This document shows positions 9,001 to 17,900 of a stretch of 64,000 nucleotides of DNA, piece after piece (position 1 is the stretch's first letter; every line of letters starts with the position of its first letter). Source of the stretch: JBCCXL01 sp039191605 (GTDB lineage: Bacteria; Acidobacteriota; Thermoanaerobaculia; Multivoradales; JAHZIX01); contig JBCCXL010000006.1 of the NCBI GenBank assembly GCA_039191605.1, positions 248,001 through 312,000 of the forward strand, read 5' to 3'. The translations under genes and the position numbers were made by a program. The notes below the pieces were generated by a model. That model did no database searches. It had not been told where the DNA came from and saw nothing but the letters and a program-made list of their open reading frames with translations.

Positions 9001-11995
9001 CCACCGCCGCCAGGGCCACCGCCGAATGGGCCGCCAGGCGAGCCTCTACTTCCCCCAGCTCGACCCGGAAGCCCCGCACCTTGATCTGATCGTCTCGGCG
9101 GCCCAAGAACTCCAGCTCCCCGCGGGGAGTCCAGCGCACCAGGTCCCCGGTGCGATAGAGGCGCTCGCCGCCGGCGGCTCCCACCGCGGCGGCAAATGCG
9201 TCGGGCACGAAGGCCAGAGCGGTGCGCGCCGGCCGCTGGCGGTAGCCGCGGGCCAGCCCCGGCCCGCCGAGGTAGAGCTCCCCCGGAACCCCCACCGGCG
9301 CCAGCCGCTGGCTAGCAGCAGCGCCGGGAGCGAAGGTCTCCACCACCAGCAGGCGATATTGCTGCAGGCCGCGACCGATGGGGAAGGATCCGTAGGCGCC
9401 GACGGCCACCTCTTCGCTGACCCCAGCTTCGCTCACTCCAGCACCGCTGACCTCGGCGCCGCTGGAGAGCACCGTCGCCTCGGTGGGTCCGTAGACGTGC
9501 CATAGCTGCTCCACCCGCGGCCGCAGCCAGCGGGCCAGCCCCGGAGTGAGGGCCTCGCCGCCGACGAAGGCGCAGAAATCCTCCGCCAGGGGGTTGTCCT
9601 CGATCTTCTCCCGGGCCTCCCGCAGCAGGCGCCAGGAGGCCGGCGTGGCCTGCAGCACGTTGACCTGATGCTGCTCCAGTATGCGCGCCAGGAGACGACC
9701 GTCCAGGGCGCTCTGCGGGGAGAGCAGCAGCAGGCGCCCGCCGAAGGCCAGGGGCATCAGCAGATCCAGCACCGAGACGTCGAAGGCGAGACTGGTCAAC
9801 GCCGCCAGCGTCAAAGGCTGCGGCAGCGGAATCAGGGTGCGCAGCTCCGAGAGCACCGTCGCCAAAGACCCGTGGCTGACCTCCACCCCCTTCGGCCGAC
9901 CGGTGGACCCGGAGGTATAGATCACGTAGGCCAGCTGCTCGGCGGCGATGGGCAGGTCGAGATTGGTATCCCCAACCGTGCCCGCCTTGCTCTTGAGCTC
10001 CCGATCCAGCACTCGGGTGATGGGCACCTCGAGATTCAGCTTCTCTTCCAGCCCGGCGCTGGTGAGCAGCACCGCCGGGGCCGCATCCTCCACCACCTGC
10101 CGCAGCCTCGCCGGCGGATTCGCTGGATCCAGCGGCAGCCATCCGGCGCCGGCTTTGAGCACCGCCACCACCGCCACCACCAGCCGCTGATCCCGCGGCA
10201 GGCACAGCGCCACCAGGCTCTCGGCGCTGACCCCCAAATCCCTCAGCTCCCGGGCGAGGCGGTTGGCGCGGCGGTTGAGGGCACCGTAGGACAGGGTGCT
10301 GCCGTCTTCTTGAATCACCGCCACCGCATCGGGCTGCCAGCTGGCCTGCGCCTCCACCAGCTGATGGGCTCGGGTCGCGGTGCCCCGGCCCCCGGCGCCG
10401 CCGCCCCACTCCATCAGCAGCTGCTGGCGCTCGCTGTCGGCGAGCCAGGAGAGAGATTCCAGCGAGCTCTCCACCCCCCGCTCCACCAGCGAGCGGGCCA
10501 GGCCCTCCCAGCGCTGAATGAAGCGCTGCAGAGTGGAATGGTCGTAGAGATCGCGATCGAATTCCATCAGCAGATGGAAGGGAGCGCTGTCTTCGAAGGT
10601 GAAGGCGACATCCAGCTTCGTGCCCCCGGGGTCCAGCGGCAGCGGCGTGAGCTCCAGTTCGCCCAGCGCCACCGACTCCGGAGAGGCCGGTTGGGTCGCC
10701 ACCATCACCTGGGCGAGGGGGGAGAGGGAGGGATCCCGGCGCCCTCTGAGGGCCTCCACCAGGGCCTCGAAGGGCAGGTGACGATGATCGTAGGCGGCGC
10801 TCACCGCCGCCACCGCCGAGGCCAGCAGCTCGGCGAAGGAATCCGCCATCGGCAGCCGCAGCAGGGCGGTGTTGGCGAAGAAGCCCACCACGTGGTGCAG
10901 CGGGCCGTCCCGCAGCGTCACCGGCACCGCCAGCACCGCCTCGTCGCGGGCGGCGCAGCGCGCCAGAGTGAGGGCGGTGAGGGCGAGGCGGGTGGCGAAG
11001 GGGCTGGCGCCGTGGCGGATGCCGAGGGCCACCAGGGGCTCGCTGAGGGCGCCGTCCAGGGGATAGCGCCACAGCTCGCCGTGGCCTCGCCGCTGGGGCG
11101 GTCGGGGGCGATCCGGCGGCAGGGTGAAATCCCTCGGCGCCCCCTCCAGAATCCGGCATTGAGCCTCCAGGGCCTGGGCCTCGTCCCGCTGCCGCTGGTC
11201 GGCGGTGGCGAGGACGAAGTCGATGAACTGCCCCGGCGGCGGCGCAATCCGCAGCTCTTCGCCGGCGGCGAGGGCGGTGTAGGCCGCCGCCAGCTCCTCC
11301 ACCAGCAGCTCGTGACTGCGCTGGTCGGCGGCGATGTGGTGCAAGTCCACCACCAGCAGGTGATCCTCGGCCGCCAGGCGCACCAGCAGGGTGCGCAGCA
11401 TCGGGCCGGAGGTCAGCCGGAAGGGGCGAGCGGCCTCCTGCCGGGCGAGCTCCTCCGCCAGCTCAGAGACTGCCGTAGCCACGCCGAGGGCTGCCAAATC
11501 CACCACCGGCAGCGGAACCTTGGCCGCCTCCTCCACCCGCTGCCAGGGCTGCCCGGAGGTCTCCGGGTAGGTGGTGCGCAGCACCTCGTGGCGGGCCTCC
11601 AGCCAGTGCAGGGCGCTCTCCAGGGCGCGCAGATCCAGCGGCCCCCGCAGCCGATAGGCGGCGGGAACGTTGTAGGCGGTGCTCTCGGGATCCAGCTGTG
11701 CCAGCCACCACAGCCGCACCTGGGCGCTGGAGAGGGGAGGATGCTCCGGGCGCGGAGGGGCCTCGGGGCGCAGGAGCGCTTCGGTGGTTGCCGCCGTGGG
11801 CGCCGCGGCAGGTTCAGCAGTGGATTCTGAGGCAGATCGCGCAGCAGGGCCGGAATCCCCGCTAGCGGCCGCTCCCGGGACCTCGGCGCCGGCCTTCGGC
11901 GGCCCCTTCTTCGCCAGCCGCTGGCGCAGCTTCGCCAGCTCTTCCGGCCCCAGCTGGGCGAGGAGGGCATCCAGCCCTTTCTTGCCGTCGCTCAT
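1..11995 (-). CDS. NRPS, (C-A-PCP)x3 followed by a sulfotransferase domain; 3' end lies beyond the left edge
   Basis: This is the last visible gene of the operon. It is open from the ATG at 11995 to the window edge (about 3998 codons). Approximate residues: a short charged helix 1-40 (possible docking segment); C 70-510 (HHIAAD); A 525-1050; PCP about 1116 (GGHSLL); C 1200-1640 (HHLVAD); A 1675-2300; PCP about 2358 (GGHSLA); C 2420-2900 (HHILGD); A 2955-3555; PCP about 3615 (GGNSIT). After the last PCP the same frame continues into a sulfotransferase with the PAPS-binding loop PPRSGTTLL (codons near 790-760) and a LVRHP motif. Specificity codes read by alignment to GrsA are DVLQFGVVL (unassigned), DFWSVGLVH and DFWSLGLVH (both Thr-like). 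No epimerase or thioesterase is visible. The gene starts 4 bp after the PKS stop, with AGGAGGA inside the PKS 3' end, so it is translationally coupled. The domain calls are firm; the substrates are tentative. Confidence 0.93.
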   Translation of the reverse strand, partial: MSDGKKGLDALLAQLGPEELAKLRQRLAKKGPPKAGAEVPGAAASGDSGPAARSASESTAEPAAAPTAATTEALLRPEAPPRPEHPPLSSAQVRLWWLAQLDPESTAYNVPAAYRLRGPLDLRALESALHWLEARHEVLRTTYPETSGQPWQRVEEAAKVPLPVVDLAALGVATAVSELAEELARQEAARPFRLTSGPMLRTLLVRLAAEDHLLVVDLHHIAADQRSHELLVEELAAAYTALAAGEELRIAPPPGQFIDFVLATADQRQRDEAQALEAQCRILEGAPRDFTLPPDRPRPPQRRGHGELWRYPLDGALSEPLVALGIRHGASPFATRLALTALTLARCAARDEAVLAVPVTLRDGPLHHVVGFFANTALLRLPMADSFAELLASAVAAVSAAYDHRHLPFEALVEALRGRRDPSLSPLAQVMVATQPASPESVALGELELTPLPLDPGGTKLDVAFTFEDSAPFHLLMEFDRDLYDHSTLQRFIQRWEGLARSLVERGVESSLESLSWLADSERQQLLMEWGGGAGGRGTATRAHQLVEAQASWQPDAVAVIQEDGSTLSYGALNRRANRLARELRDLGVSAESLVALCLPRDQRLVVAVVAVLKAGAGWLPLDPANPPARLRQVVEDAAPAVLLTSAGLEEKLNLEVPITRVLDRELKSKAGTVGDTNLDLPIAAEQLAYVIYTSGSTGRPKGVEVSHGSLATVLSELRTLIPLPQPLTLAALTSLAFDVSVLDLLMPLAFGGRLLLLSPQSALDGRLLARILEQHQVNVLQATPASWRLLREAREKIEDNPLAEDFCAFVGGEALTPGLARWLRPRVEQLWHVYGPTEATVLSSGAEVSGAGVSEAGVSEEVAVGAYGSFPIGRGLQQYRLLVVETFAPGAAASQRLAPVGVPGELYLGGPGLARGYRQRPARTALAFVPDAFAAAVGAAGGERLYRTGDLVRWTPRGELEFLGRRDDQIKVRGFRVELGEVEARLAAHSAVALAAVVLAGEGAKSHLAAFVELVDGDSGELPPEQLRDFVAEALPGYMVPSQLRAVDALPLTPTGKVDRRKLTERAQREAGGIDPGEVVSSSSRPPAPGAESRVAALMAEVLERASVGAEEDFFALGGHSLLAARLLARLRETFGHELPAARFYARPTVAALARELVAPAREDVPPLPLRSAADAEEAKDGADSAAAPLAFAQERLLFHERLNPGATAYAIPMRLELVGAVDPARLQQALWTLSSRHEALRSRFVDEAVAKDASSQPPRRQPVQRFDAPLQPLSVVDLSALSPELAESCATALADRSAERPFDLASGPPVRWFWIPMPATPASASAAESRPGGQLVITIHHLVADARTLAVLLSELVALYDSGASLPPVEVSYGDYARWQRSWLQGEALERRIASYGELLGPIPEPLLLPADHRRPRRRGEAGATLLHAVAPARAAAVAALARRLAVSPFAVWLAAFQVTVGRLAGRRRFLLGTPVEGRPRRALENTVGLFVNTLPLPADLLPAGLPPEGGAEGSGPSCAATFAGTVARSAAALTSVLALEELPLEKLVEALAPPRDPSVHPLFEVLFGLQPAPLPPGRTVALGALEGRALPLRVKTAKFDLTVTLFGDATSGEALELGFEYRRDLFRQATVESLAQRFEVLLGSALARPEAAVDQLAWISEAEARQLLTAPWGGPAAPSPELSAEGSLWHAVAAAARRRPEAVALRWPAEDEGRPTEDGRWETWTYGQLLAKAAGIAAALGQEMARQGAPQGSPVVVCAPPSPGQVAALLAAAAVGSPYVPLDPEYPAARLAHTLTDVAAQGAVVLLAAESAGASLEQALEGLPESARVLPLGLEQALETPAEVSLDPSSWSLPETLGRATPQDAAYVIYTSGSTGRPKGVVVTHGNALWLLESAVAALELPTVLGMPDGSAAASEDEDGADGDEVWTVFHSFAFDFAVWELWGALTRGATALLLPRELARDPARLVPVLVGQGVSVLSQTPSAWRGVQARWLAADQGLPSPTLQRVVFGGEALDESSLLPWRSVTTGGEALGADGHRLFRNLYGITETTVHVTHHPVELESLHQGPLYPADGADPAGGVLDSVSDAPAGSAIGSPLEGASVLVVDSAGAPAPPGVKGELWVGGGGVARGYLGRPALTAWRFVPDPRCGHGGAEPGSRAYRSGDAGRWLPSSDSAPPLLEHRGRLDHQLKIRGHRIEAGEVESTLEQHPAVASAVVVALGGGESLGVAVVRAAGIAARRIDESPVDGELPAGELPIGEPADGEIEVLRSFARQQLPAALVPDRWRVLESLPLTPSGKLDRRAVAALLESAELTAPEPGEEEGVDGPLEHAVARAFAEELGIDAATVHRRFHFFDAGGHSLAAVRVAQELEHLAGYPIPLALLFEAPTPMQLARRMMAIDLAHEPGPDTVQPLEVEERSDPPELSFGQRSLWHLARRRAGEPESNAQLRASSYNSAMLLDLEGDLDLGALQGALEDLVERHESLRTRFPQHRGRPYQHIEAPPSAGGPALPLHLVKVPAGSQSQSQGQAQSQSGGHSELENQAQELATAALARPFDLESGPLVRFQLLALAPRRHWLLLCMHHILGDAVSYVVLCRELTERYELRRRSAEAAAEGVLAAAVEAISPAPFQAADHAAWQRKEALSGVWSEALARRVQELRDAEPLRLPADHRPPAVPTAAGGVLVLHLGQGPQRLATALSRELGAGGEEIPALTPFHAVLAAFSALAQRLRGGAPELDELLRVYLATVADGRVRRELREVVGYLVNTVPLHLEAVEPAASILSWGRAAARAAVAGLEDQHLPFERLMEELTAAAARAEGPEPQSSTGAAAPRVVLQLLDEGMRGVSEGALEGSVLTLPDLVARPRMLDSETAKTDLVLTLRPQGPGWVSEWRWSADRHDEAAVASWSRALAHWLEAFAADPLRPVAGVSLLDDAQRRQLLGAVTSPSTDPAMGSLPAAGTLWELVRDGAAQRGETVALRVAGLAEEVADEAAEWTYAELAAAGRRVAAALAAAGARRGEPVLVCARPSLEQVAAMVGATAVGCPYVPLDPAYPAARLRSTAADLKACGARYALVHEEMQEGAEAAIEEALTPLEILPLGEALEGVDPGPEAPFLGRAESEDGAYVIYTSGSTGRPKGVVVSHANALWLLRSALAAMASDGDGDSAEAGAEIASGVWSICHSFAFDFAVWELWGALASSATALLLPRELVRDPARLLPRLAAEGVTVLSQTPTAWSLLQRQLLLGSDESPGDRGDGSLATSPSRSSLFSAFPSLRWVLFGGEALEQATLEPVLEESLGAEASGAHSCEARLAGPRFVNLYGITETTVHVTWKPLGRRDLDPSQRRRALGSPVGRPLPGAAVMVVDAAGGIAPPEVSGELWVGGAGVARGYLGRPGLTAWRFVPDPRCGEDSSNSLTPAVAPGSRAYRSGDVGRWRSDGELEHRGRRDRQLKIRGHRIEAGEVEAALRELPEVAAAVVDALAGETTEPSPQRLVAWVVPALGAASGLDRRGLRRELAARLPEPLVPELIYGLDSLPLTPTGKLDRRALRSIPLPDSQPDIQPDSLPDPDSEAASEQAPEGASESRPSTDAAVVAAVADLYAQVLKSPAPRAEDDFFDLGGNSITAALVTNALQAQLGEIVHVVAVFDHPRVEDLAGYLLREHPRGVRTWLGASAAPSPVPSADVEASAVGDSAAPRVDDGLVSRLQGLVPNLLKAAPGTRSSAAGTRLKPAIFVLAPPRSGTTLLRVMLGGHRRLFAPPELELLRFATLAQRHETFDNDRDRFWLEGSLRAVMELWDVDLEEAEEVLSGWRQLGASTAEVYGSFQQRLGDRLLVDKTPSYALSMETLERAEELFDGALFLHLVRHPAAVIRSFEKARLDQIFFRYDHRLPASTLAEGLWTLSHRNILRFLEGIPQERQGTLRFEDLVRQPRGTLEPVLERFGLEWESAVGDPYGDLSGRMTDGPRPESRALGDVKLLQREAVDPAAAEAWRGEVDLAAL

Positions 11996-11999
11996 CGCC

Positions 12000-14900
12000 T
12001 CAATCCTCCTGCGCCAGCAGCGCCCGGGCCTCGTCGAGGCTCAGGCCCTTGAGCTCCGCCACCGCCGCCAGCAGCTCTTCGTCTTCCGCCCCGGCGGCCT
12101 CCAGGGCGACGATGCGCCGCGCCATGGCGCCGATGGTGGGCCCCTCGAAGATGTCCTTCAGGCCCAGTCGCACGGAGAAGGTCTCGCTCACCTGGGTGAG
12201 CAGGCGGGTGGCCAGCAGAGAATCGCCGCCGAGGTCGAAGAAGCCGTCCTCCACGCCCACCGAGCTGAGCCCCAGCAGGCCGCGCCAGATCGCCGCCAGC
12301 TGCTCTTCCAGATCGCTGCGGGGAGCCACGAAATCCACCGCCAGCGGCGGCCGCCGGCGACCGCCCTCCGGGGCATCCAGTGGCGGCGACTCGCCGAGGC
12401 CCAGGGCGGCGCCGGAAGCGGCGGCCCGGGCCTGCAGCGCCAGCGCCTCCAGCGGACGGGCGGTGACCGACACCTGGGGCCACAGCCGGGGCTCCCGCAG
12501 CAGCGCCTCGAAGGCCTCCGCGGCGCGCTCCGGGCTCAGCCCCTGGAGAAGATGGCTGACGTCGTGACCGGAAGCCCCGTGACCGGCAGAAGAAGCAGCA
12601 GAGGCGGAGGCCGCGGGAGCCGCCGTCACCCGCCGCAGCAGGAAGTCCTCCACCGCCGCCACCGCGGCGCCCTCGCTATCCACCAGCCAGAGATCGCAGG
12701 AGAAGGTCGCCGCCCCTACCTTCGACTCGTCGAAGCGCGCCCGCACCTCCAGGGCCGCCGGCAGCGGCCGATAGAAGACGACCCGGCCATAGGCCATGGG
12801 GAGATAAGCGTCGCCGCCGCTGGCCGCCGCCGCCACCGCGGCGCCGACGGCGCGATCCATCAGCGCCGGATGCACCCGCCAATGCTGCAGGTCGTCGGCG
12901 TGATCCGGCGACAGGGAAAGCCGGGCGTCCACCGTCCCTGCCTGCCTCGACCAGCGCCCCCGCTGCTGGCCCCAGCGGGGGCCCAGGGCGAGATCCTCCG
13001 GCGCTTCCAGATCGAGGTTTTCCCAGCTCGCGGCTCCCGACGCCGGCAGCTCCTTCGCCGCCGCCGTGCCCGGGCCGAGCTCGGCGCGGGCGTGCACCGT
13101 CCTGACGCCCCCCGCATCGAGGCTCTCCAGGCGAGCGCTGAACTCCCCGCCCTCGGCCTTGGCGAGGCGCAGCCGAATCTCCACCGCACCTTCGTCCGGG
13201 GCCATCAACGGCGCCTCGAAGGCCAGCTGGCGAATCTCCACCGGCGTCTCCAGCCCGGCGGCGACGGCAGCGGACCACAGCAGATCCAGCACCGTAGTGC
13301 CCGGCAGGGTGGCCCGCCCGGCGATGCGATGCTCATCCAGGGGCCAGCAGGAGGCCGCCTCCAGTCGGGCGCCGAAGCGCCATTCCCTTTCGCCGGCCTC
13401 CGCCCACTGAAGCAGGGGGTGACTGAATCCCGGCAGTGAGCCCGAAGGTGAGCCCAGAAGTGGACTGCCGGAGCCCTCGGACGCTGCAGCGGCTCCAGGG
13501 GCCGTCGATGCTTCTGAGGGAGGCTCCGACGGAACCTCCGGCGGAACCTCCGAAGAGATCTCTGAAGAGGCCTCTGAAGAGGACCGAACCTCGCCCCGGG
13601 CCGCCCGCGCCGCCTGGCCGACCTCCAGCCAGGTATCCCAATTCACCGCGATCACCGCCGAGCCGCCGCGGCGGCTGGATTCCTGGGCCACCGCGTCGAG
13701 GTAGGCGTTGGCCGAAGCGTGATCCACCAGCCCCGGCGCGCCGAAGATCGAGGTCAGCGAGGAGCACAGCACCACCAGCGGCGGGCGATGGGGCTCCAGC
13801 GCCGCCAGCAGCTGGGCGGTGCCCTGAACCTTCGGCGCCAGCACCCGGTGCACCGCCTCCACCGTGCGGGTGGCCAGCAGGCCTCCGGGGCTCTCCCCCG
13901 CGGCGTGCACCACGCCGGCGATGGAGCCGAAGCGGGAGACCACCTCCCCCACCGCCAGGGCGAGGCCGTCGCCGTCGAGGACGTCCGCCTGGAGGACCAA
14001 GACCTCCGCTCCCTCCTGCCGCAGCTGCGCCACCGCCGCCTCCGCGGCTCGATGGTGAGGGGCACCGGAAGTCAGCCCGGAGCGACCGAGGAGGGCCAGC
14101 CGGGCGCCGCAGCGGCGCCACAGGCGCCGCGCCAGGGTGAGGCCGACGCCGCCGAGACCGCCGGTGATCAACCACGGCGCGCCGGCGGCCAGGGGGTGGC
14201 CGGCGCGGTGATCCGCAGAGTCCGCCGCCTGCGGCGGGATGCCGAGATCCGGCAGGGTGCGGAACTCCCGCACCCACCGCTGGCGCCCCCGCAGCGCCAC
14301 GTCCCGGCCCTCGCCGGCTCCCGCCACCTGATCCAGGGCCTCCGCCAGCACCGTGGCCACCAGGGCGCGATCCACCACCGCTGCCCGGCCGGATTCCAGA
14401 TCCACCACCCGCGAGTCGAGGGCCGGAATCTCCATCGCCGCCGCCCGCGCCGGGCCCAGCACCAGGGCGCGCTCCGACTCCAGCGGCTCGGCTCCGGTGA
14501 CGCTCCACAGCCCGGCGCTGAAGAACACCAAGGAGCAGGCCTCCGAGTTGCCTCCGGCGGCGGCGAGGGCCAGGGCGCGGCACAGCAGCAGCGGGGAGTG
14601 GAAGCCGCGAGCCAGGGCCCCCGGCGCTCCCAGCTCTTCGCTGGCGCCGAAGTGCAGGATGCAGCGCGGCGGGGCGCCGAGGTCGGCGCTCACCGTGCGC
14701 AGCAGCTTCTCGTGGGCCTCTGCGTCGTCCGCCGCCAGGCGCAGCGGCCCCTCCTCGCTCCGCAGCGAGCTGGAAGACGCCCCGAAGACCGAGAGCTCCG
14801 CCCGCGCCACAGAAGCGCCGACGTTGCGCAATGCCTTCTCCAGCGCCTTCTCCAGCGCGCCTCCGGCTCCCACCAGCAGCCACGGTCCGGCCTGCTGAAG

Positions 14901-17900
14901 CCGTTCCCGATGGGCCTTGGTGATGCGCTCCAGGGGCGCCTCCTGGCGCCACAGAGGAATGGCGACGTGGGCTCCCTGATCCAGCGGAGCGGACTGCTGC
15001 GCCGTGGCGCTGGACTGATGAGCATCCGAAGACCCAGCGCCTCGGTCTGGTGCGCCACGGTCTGGTGCGCCTCGATCCGGCGCGCCTCGATCGAGGGCAC
15101 TGCGGCCCTCTCCTTCCGGGGAGACCCAATGACTCTCCCCCTCGAAGGGGTAGGAGGGCAGCGGCACCCGGCGACGGCCGGCGCCGTGTACCGCGGGCCA
15201 ATCCGGCTCCACCCCCGCCACCCACAGCCGACCGAGGGCCGCCAGAGGGGCAGAGGCCGAGTCGATGCCGGAGCGCGGATCCCCCAGGGTGGGGATCGCC
15301 ACCGGGGCCTCGCCCCGGGCCGGCTGCTGCAGCACCCAGGAGGCCAGGGTCTGCCCCGGACCCACCTCCAGCAGCGCCCAGCGGCGAGCATCTTGGGCCA
15401 GGGCGGCGGCGGCGGCGGCGAAGCGCACCGGGCGAATCGCCTGCTGCGCCCAATAGTCGGGATCCTGGGCCTCTTCGTCCCGCAGCCAGGTGCCGGTGAC
15501 GGCGGAGAGCACCGGCAGCTGCGGAGCGTGGCGGGGCACCGCCGCCACCCGCTGCCGCAGCTCCGCTACCGCCGGGGCCAGCAGCGGAGTGTGGAAAGCG
15601 TGGGCGGTGGCCAGGCGGCGATGGGCGACGCCCTCCTGCCGCAGCCGCTCCTCCAGCCCCTCCACCGACTCTCGGGGGCCCGCCACCACGGTGAGCTGCG
15701 GCGCCGCCTCGGCGGCGATGGTGAGATCCGGCGCCGCTCCCCAGCGCTGGAGCAGCTGCGCCGAAGCCAGCTCCGACGAGGCCAGCTCCGACGAGGCCAG
15801 CTCCGACAAAGGTAACGCGACGGCGCACATCGCCCCCGGCGGCTGGGCATCCAGCAGCGCCGCCCGCTGGGCGATGAGGGCCAGGGCGTCGCGCTCTGAA
15901 AACACTCCCGCCAGGGCGGCGGCCACCAGCTCGCCGACGGAGAAGCCCAGCAGCGCCGTGGCCTCCACCCCCCAGGAGCGCCACAGCCGCGCCAGGGCCA
16001 GCTCCAGCACCGCCATCATCGGCTGCGCCGCGGCGGTGGGCAGCGCCACCCCCGCCGCCTCGCCCCGCACCCAGCGGCGAAGGTCACCGCCGGAAGTGGA
16101 TTCCTCCGCCGCCGGTGCCTCCAGCAGCAGGGAGCGCAGATCGACGCCCGCCGCCAAATGGGGCTCGGTCGCCGCCAGCCCTTCTTCCACCGCCTGCCGG
16201 AACACCGGCTCCTGGCGATACAGGGCCGCGGCGACTCCCGGTCGCTGCTCCCCCAGCCCCGGCAGCAGGAAGACCGTAGAGACTCCAGAGTTTCTGCCAG
16301 CACCGGCGCCGGCAGCCGTGCCAGGGACTTCCCCGAGGAAGGTCGGAGCGGGGCTCGGTAAAGCCTCCGCGGAGCCCTCCTCACTATCCTGCTGAGCCCC
16401 CGATGGAGACCCCAGCGCCGCCAGCACCGCCTGAGGATCCCGTGGATCCGCCAGCACCGCCCGCCGCCAGCGCATCCCCTGACGGCCCACGGCGAGGGTA
16501 TGGGCGACGTCCGCCCACCGGACCGAAGCGCCTTCCCCTCCATTCTCAGGCAGCGCCGCTACCCGCTGCGCTAGGGCCTCCCCAGCCTGATCCAGCGCCG
16601 ACCGGCTCTTCGCCGAGAGCACCAGCAGCTGAGGACGCCGCGGAGGAGCGACAGAGGGAGCTGCGGAGGGCGCCTGCTCCAGCACCACGTGGGCGTTGAC
16701 CCCGCCGACGGCAAAGGCGCTCACCCCCGCTCGCCTCGGCCCCTCGCTCTGCCAGGGGCGCCCTTCGGCCACCACCTGGAAGGGGCTGCTCTGCCAGGGG
16801 ATCTCCGGGTTGGGGATCTCGAAGCCCAGGCTCGGCGGCAGGTAGGCGTTCTCCAGGGCGAGCACCGTCTTGATCACGCTGGCGACGCCGGCGGCGGCGT
16901 CCAGATGGCCGATGTTGGTCTTCACCGAGCCGAGGCCGCAGTAGCCGACGCCGTCGCTGGTCTCGCGGAAGGCTCGGGTCAGGGCCTCCACCTCGATGGG
17001 GTCCCCCATCGGCGTTCCGGTGCCGTGGGCCTCGACGTAGGAGATGGAGCTCGCCTCCACCCCCGCCAGCGCCTGGGCCATGGCCACCACCTCCGCCTGA
17101 CCGTCGACGCTGGGGGCGGTGTACCCCGCCTTCACCCCGCCGTCGTTGTTCATCGCGAAGCCCCGCACCACCGCGCGGATGGTGTCGCCGGCGGCGAGGG
17201 CGTCCTCCAGGCGCTTGAGCACCACCACCCCCACGCCGTTGCCCAGCACCGTGCCCCGGGCCGCGGCGTCGAAGGCCCGGCAGCGGCCGTCGGGGGCGTA
17301 CACCCCCTCCTGGGCCACATAGCCGCCGCGGGCCGGGGTGCGCACCGAAACGCCCCCCGCCAGGGCCATGTCGCATTGGTAGGAGAGCAGTCCCTGGCAG
17401 GCCAGGCAGAGGGCCATCAACGAGGTGGCGCAGGCCCCCTGCACGGTGACCGCCGGGCCGGTGAAGCCCAGTCGATAGGCCACCGTGGAGCACAGGAAAT
17501 CCTTGTCGTTGTGGATCCGCAGCAGCAGCTCGCCGGCCCCCTCCAGCAGCTCCCGGTCCCCCAGCAGGTGGTGGATCAGGTAAGAGGCCATATTCATCCC
17601 GCCGTACACCCCCACGGCGCCGCCGTCGCCTTCGTCAGGGCGGGCCCCCGGGCGATAGCCGGCGTTCTCCAGGGCCTTCCAGCATTCCTCCAGGAAGAGT
17701 CGATGCTGGGGATCGGTGACCCGCGCGTCCCGCGGATTGATGCCGAAAAAGGCGGCATCGAAGCGCTCGACGTCGGAGAGAAAGCCCCCGCGAGGGACGT
17801 AATCCGGCCGCGCCGCGGTGGCCTCGTCGACCCCGCTGGCGCGCAGCTCTTCGGCGCTGGCCTCCACAATGGCGGAACGGCCCTCCCGCAGCAGCTGCCA

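Noticed and set aside
290..11830. Many long open frames on the plus strand opposite the last NRPS gene
   Set aside because: All are Arg/Gln/His-rich shadows. The minus-strand frame carries continuous C-A-PCP motifs without a stop.
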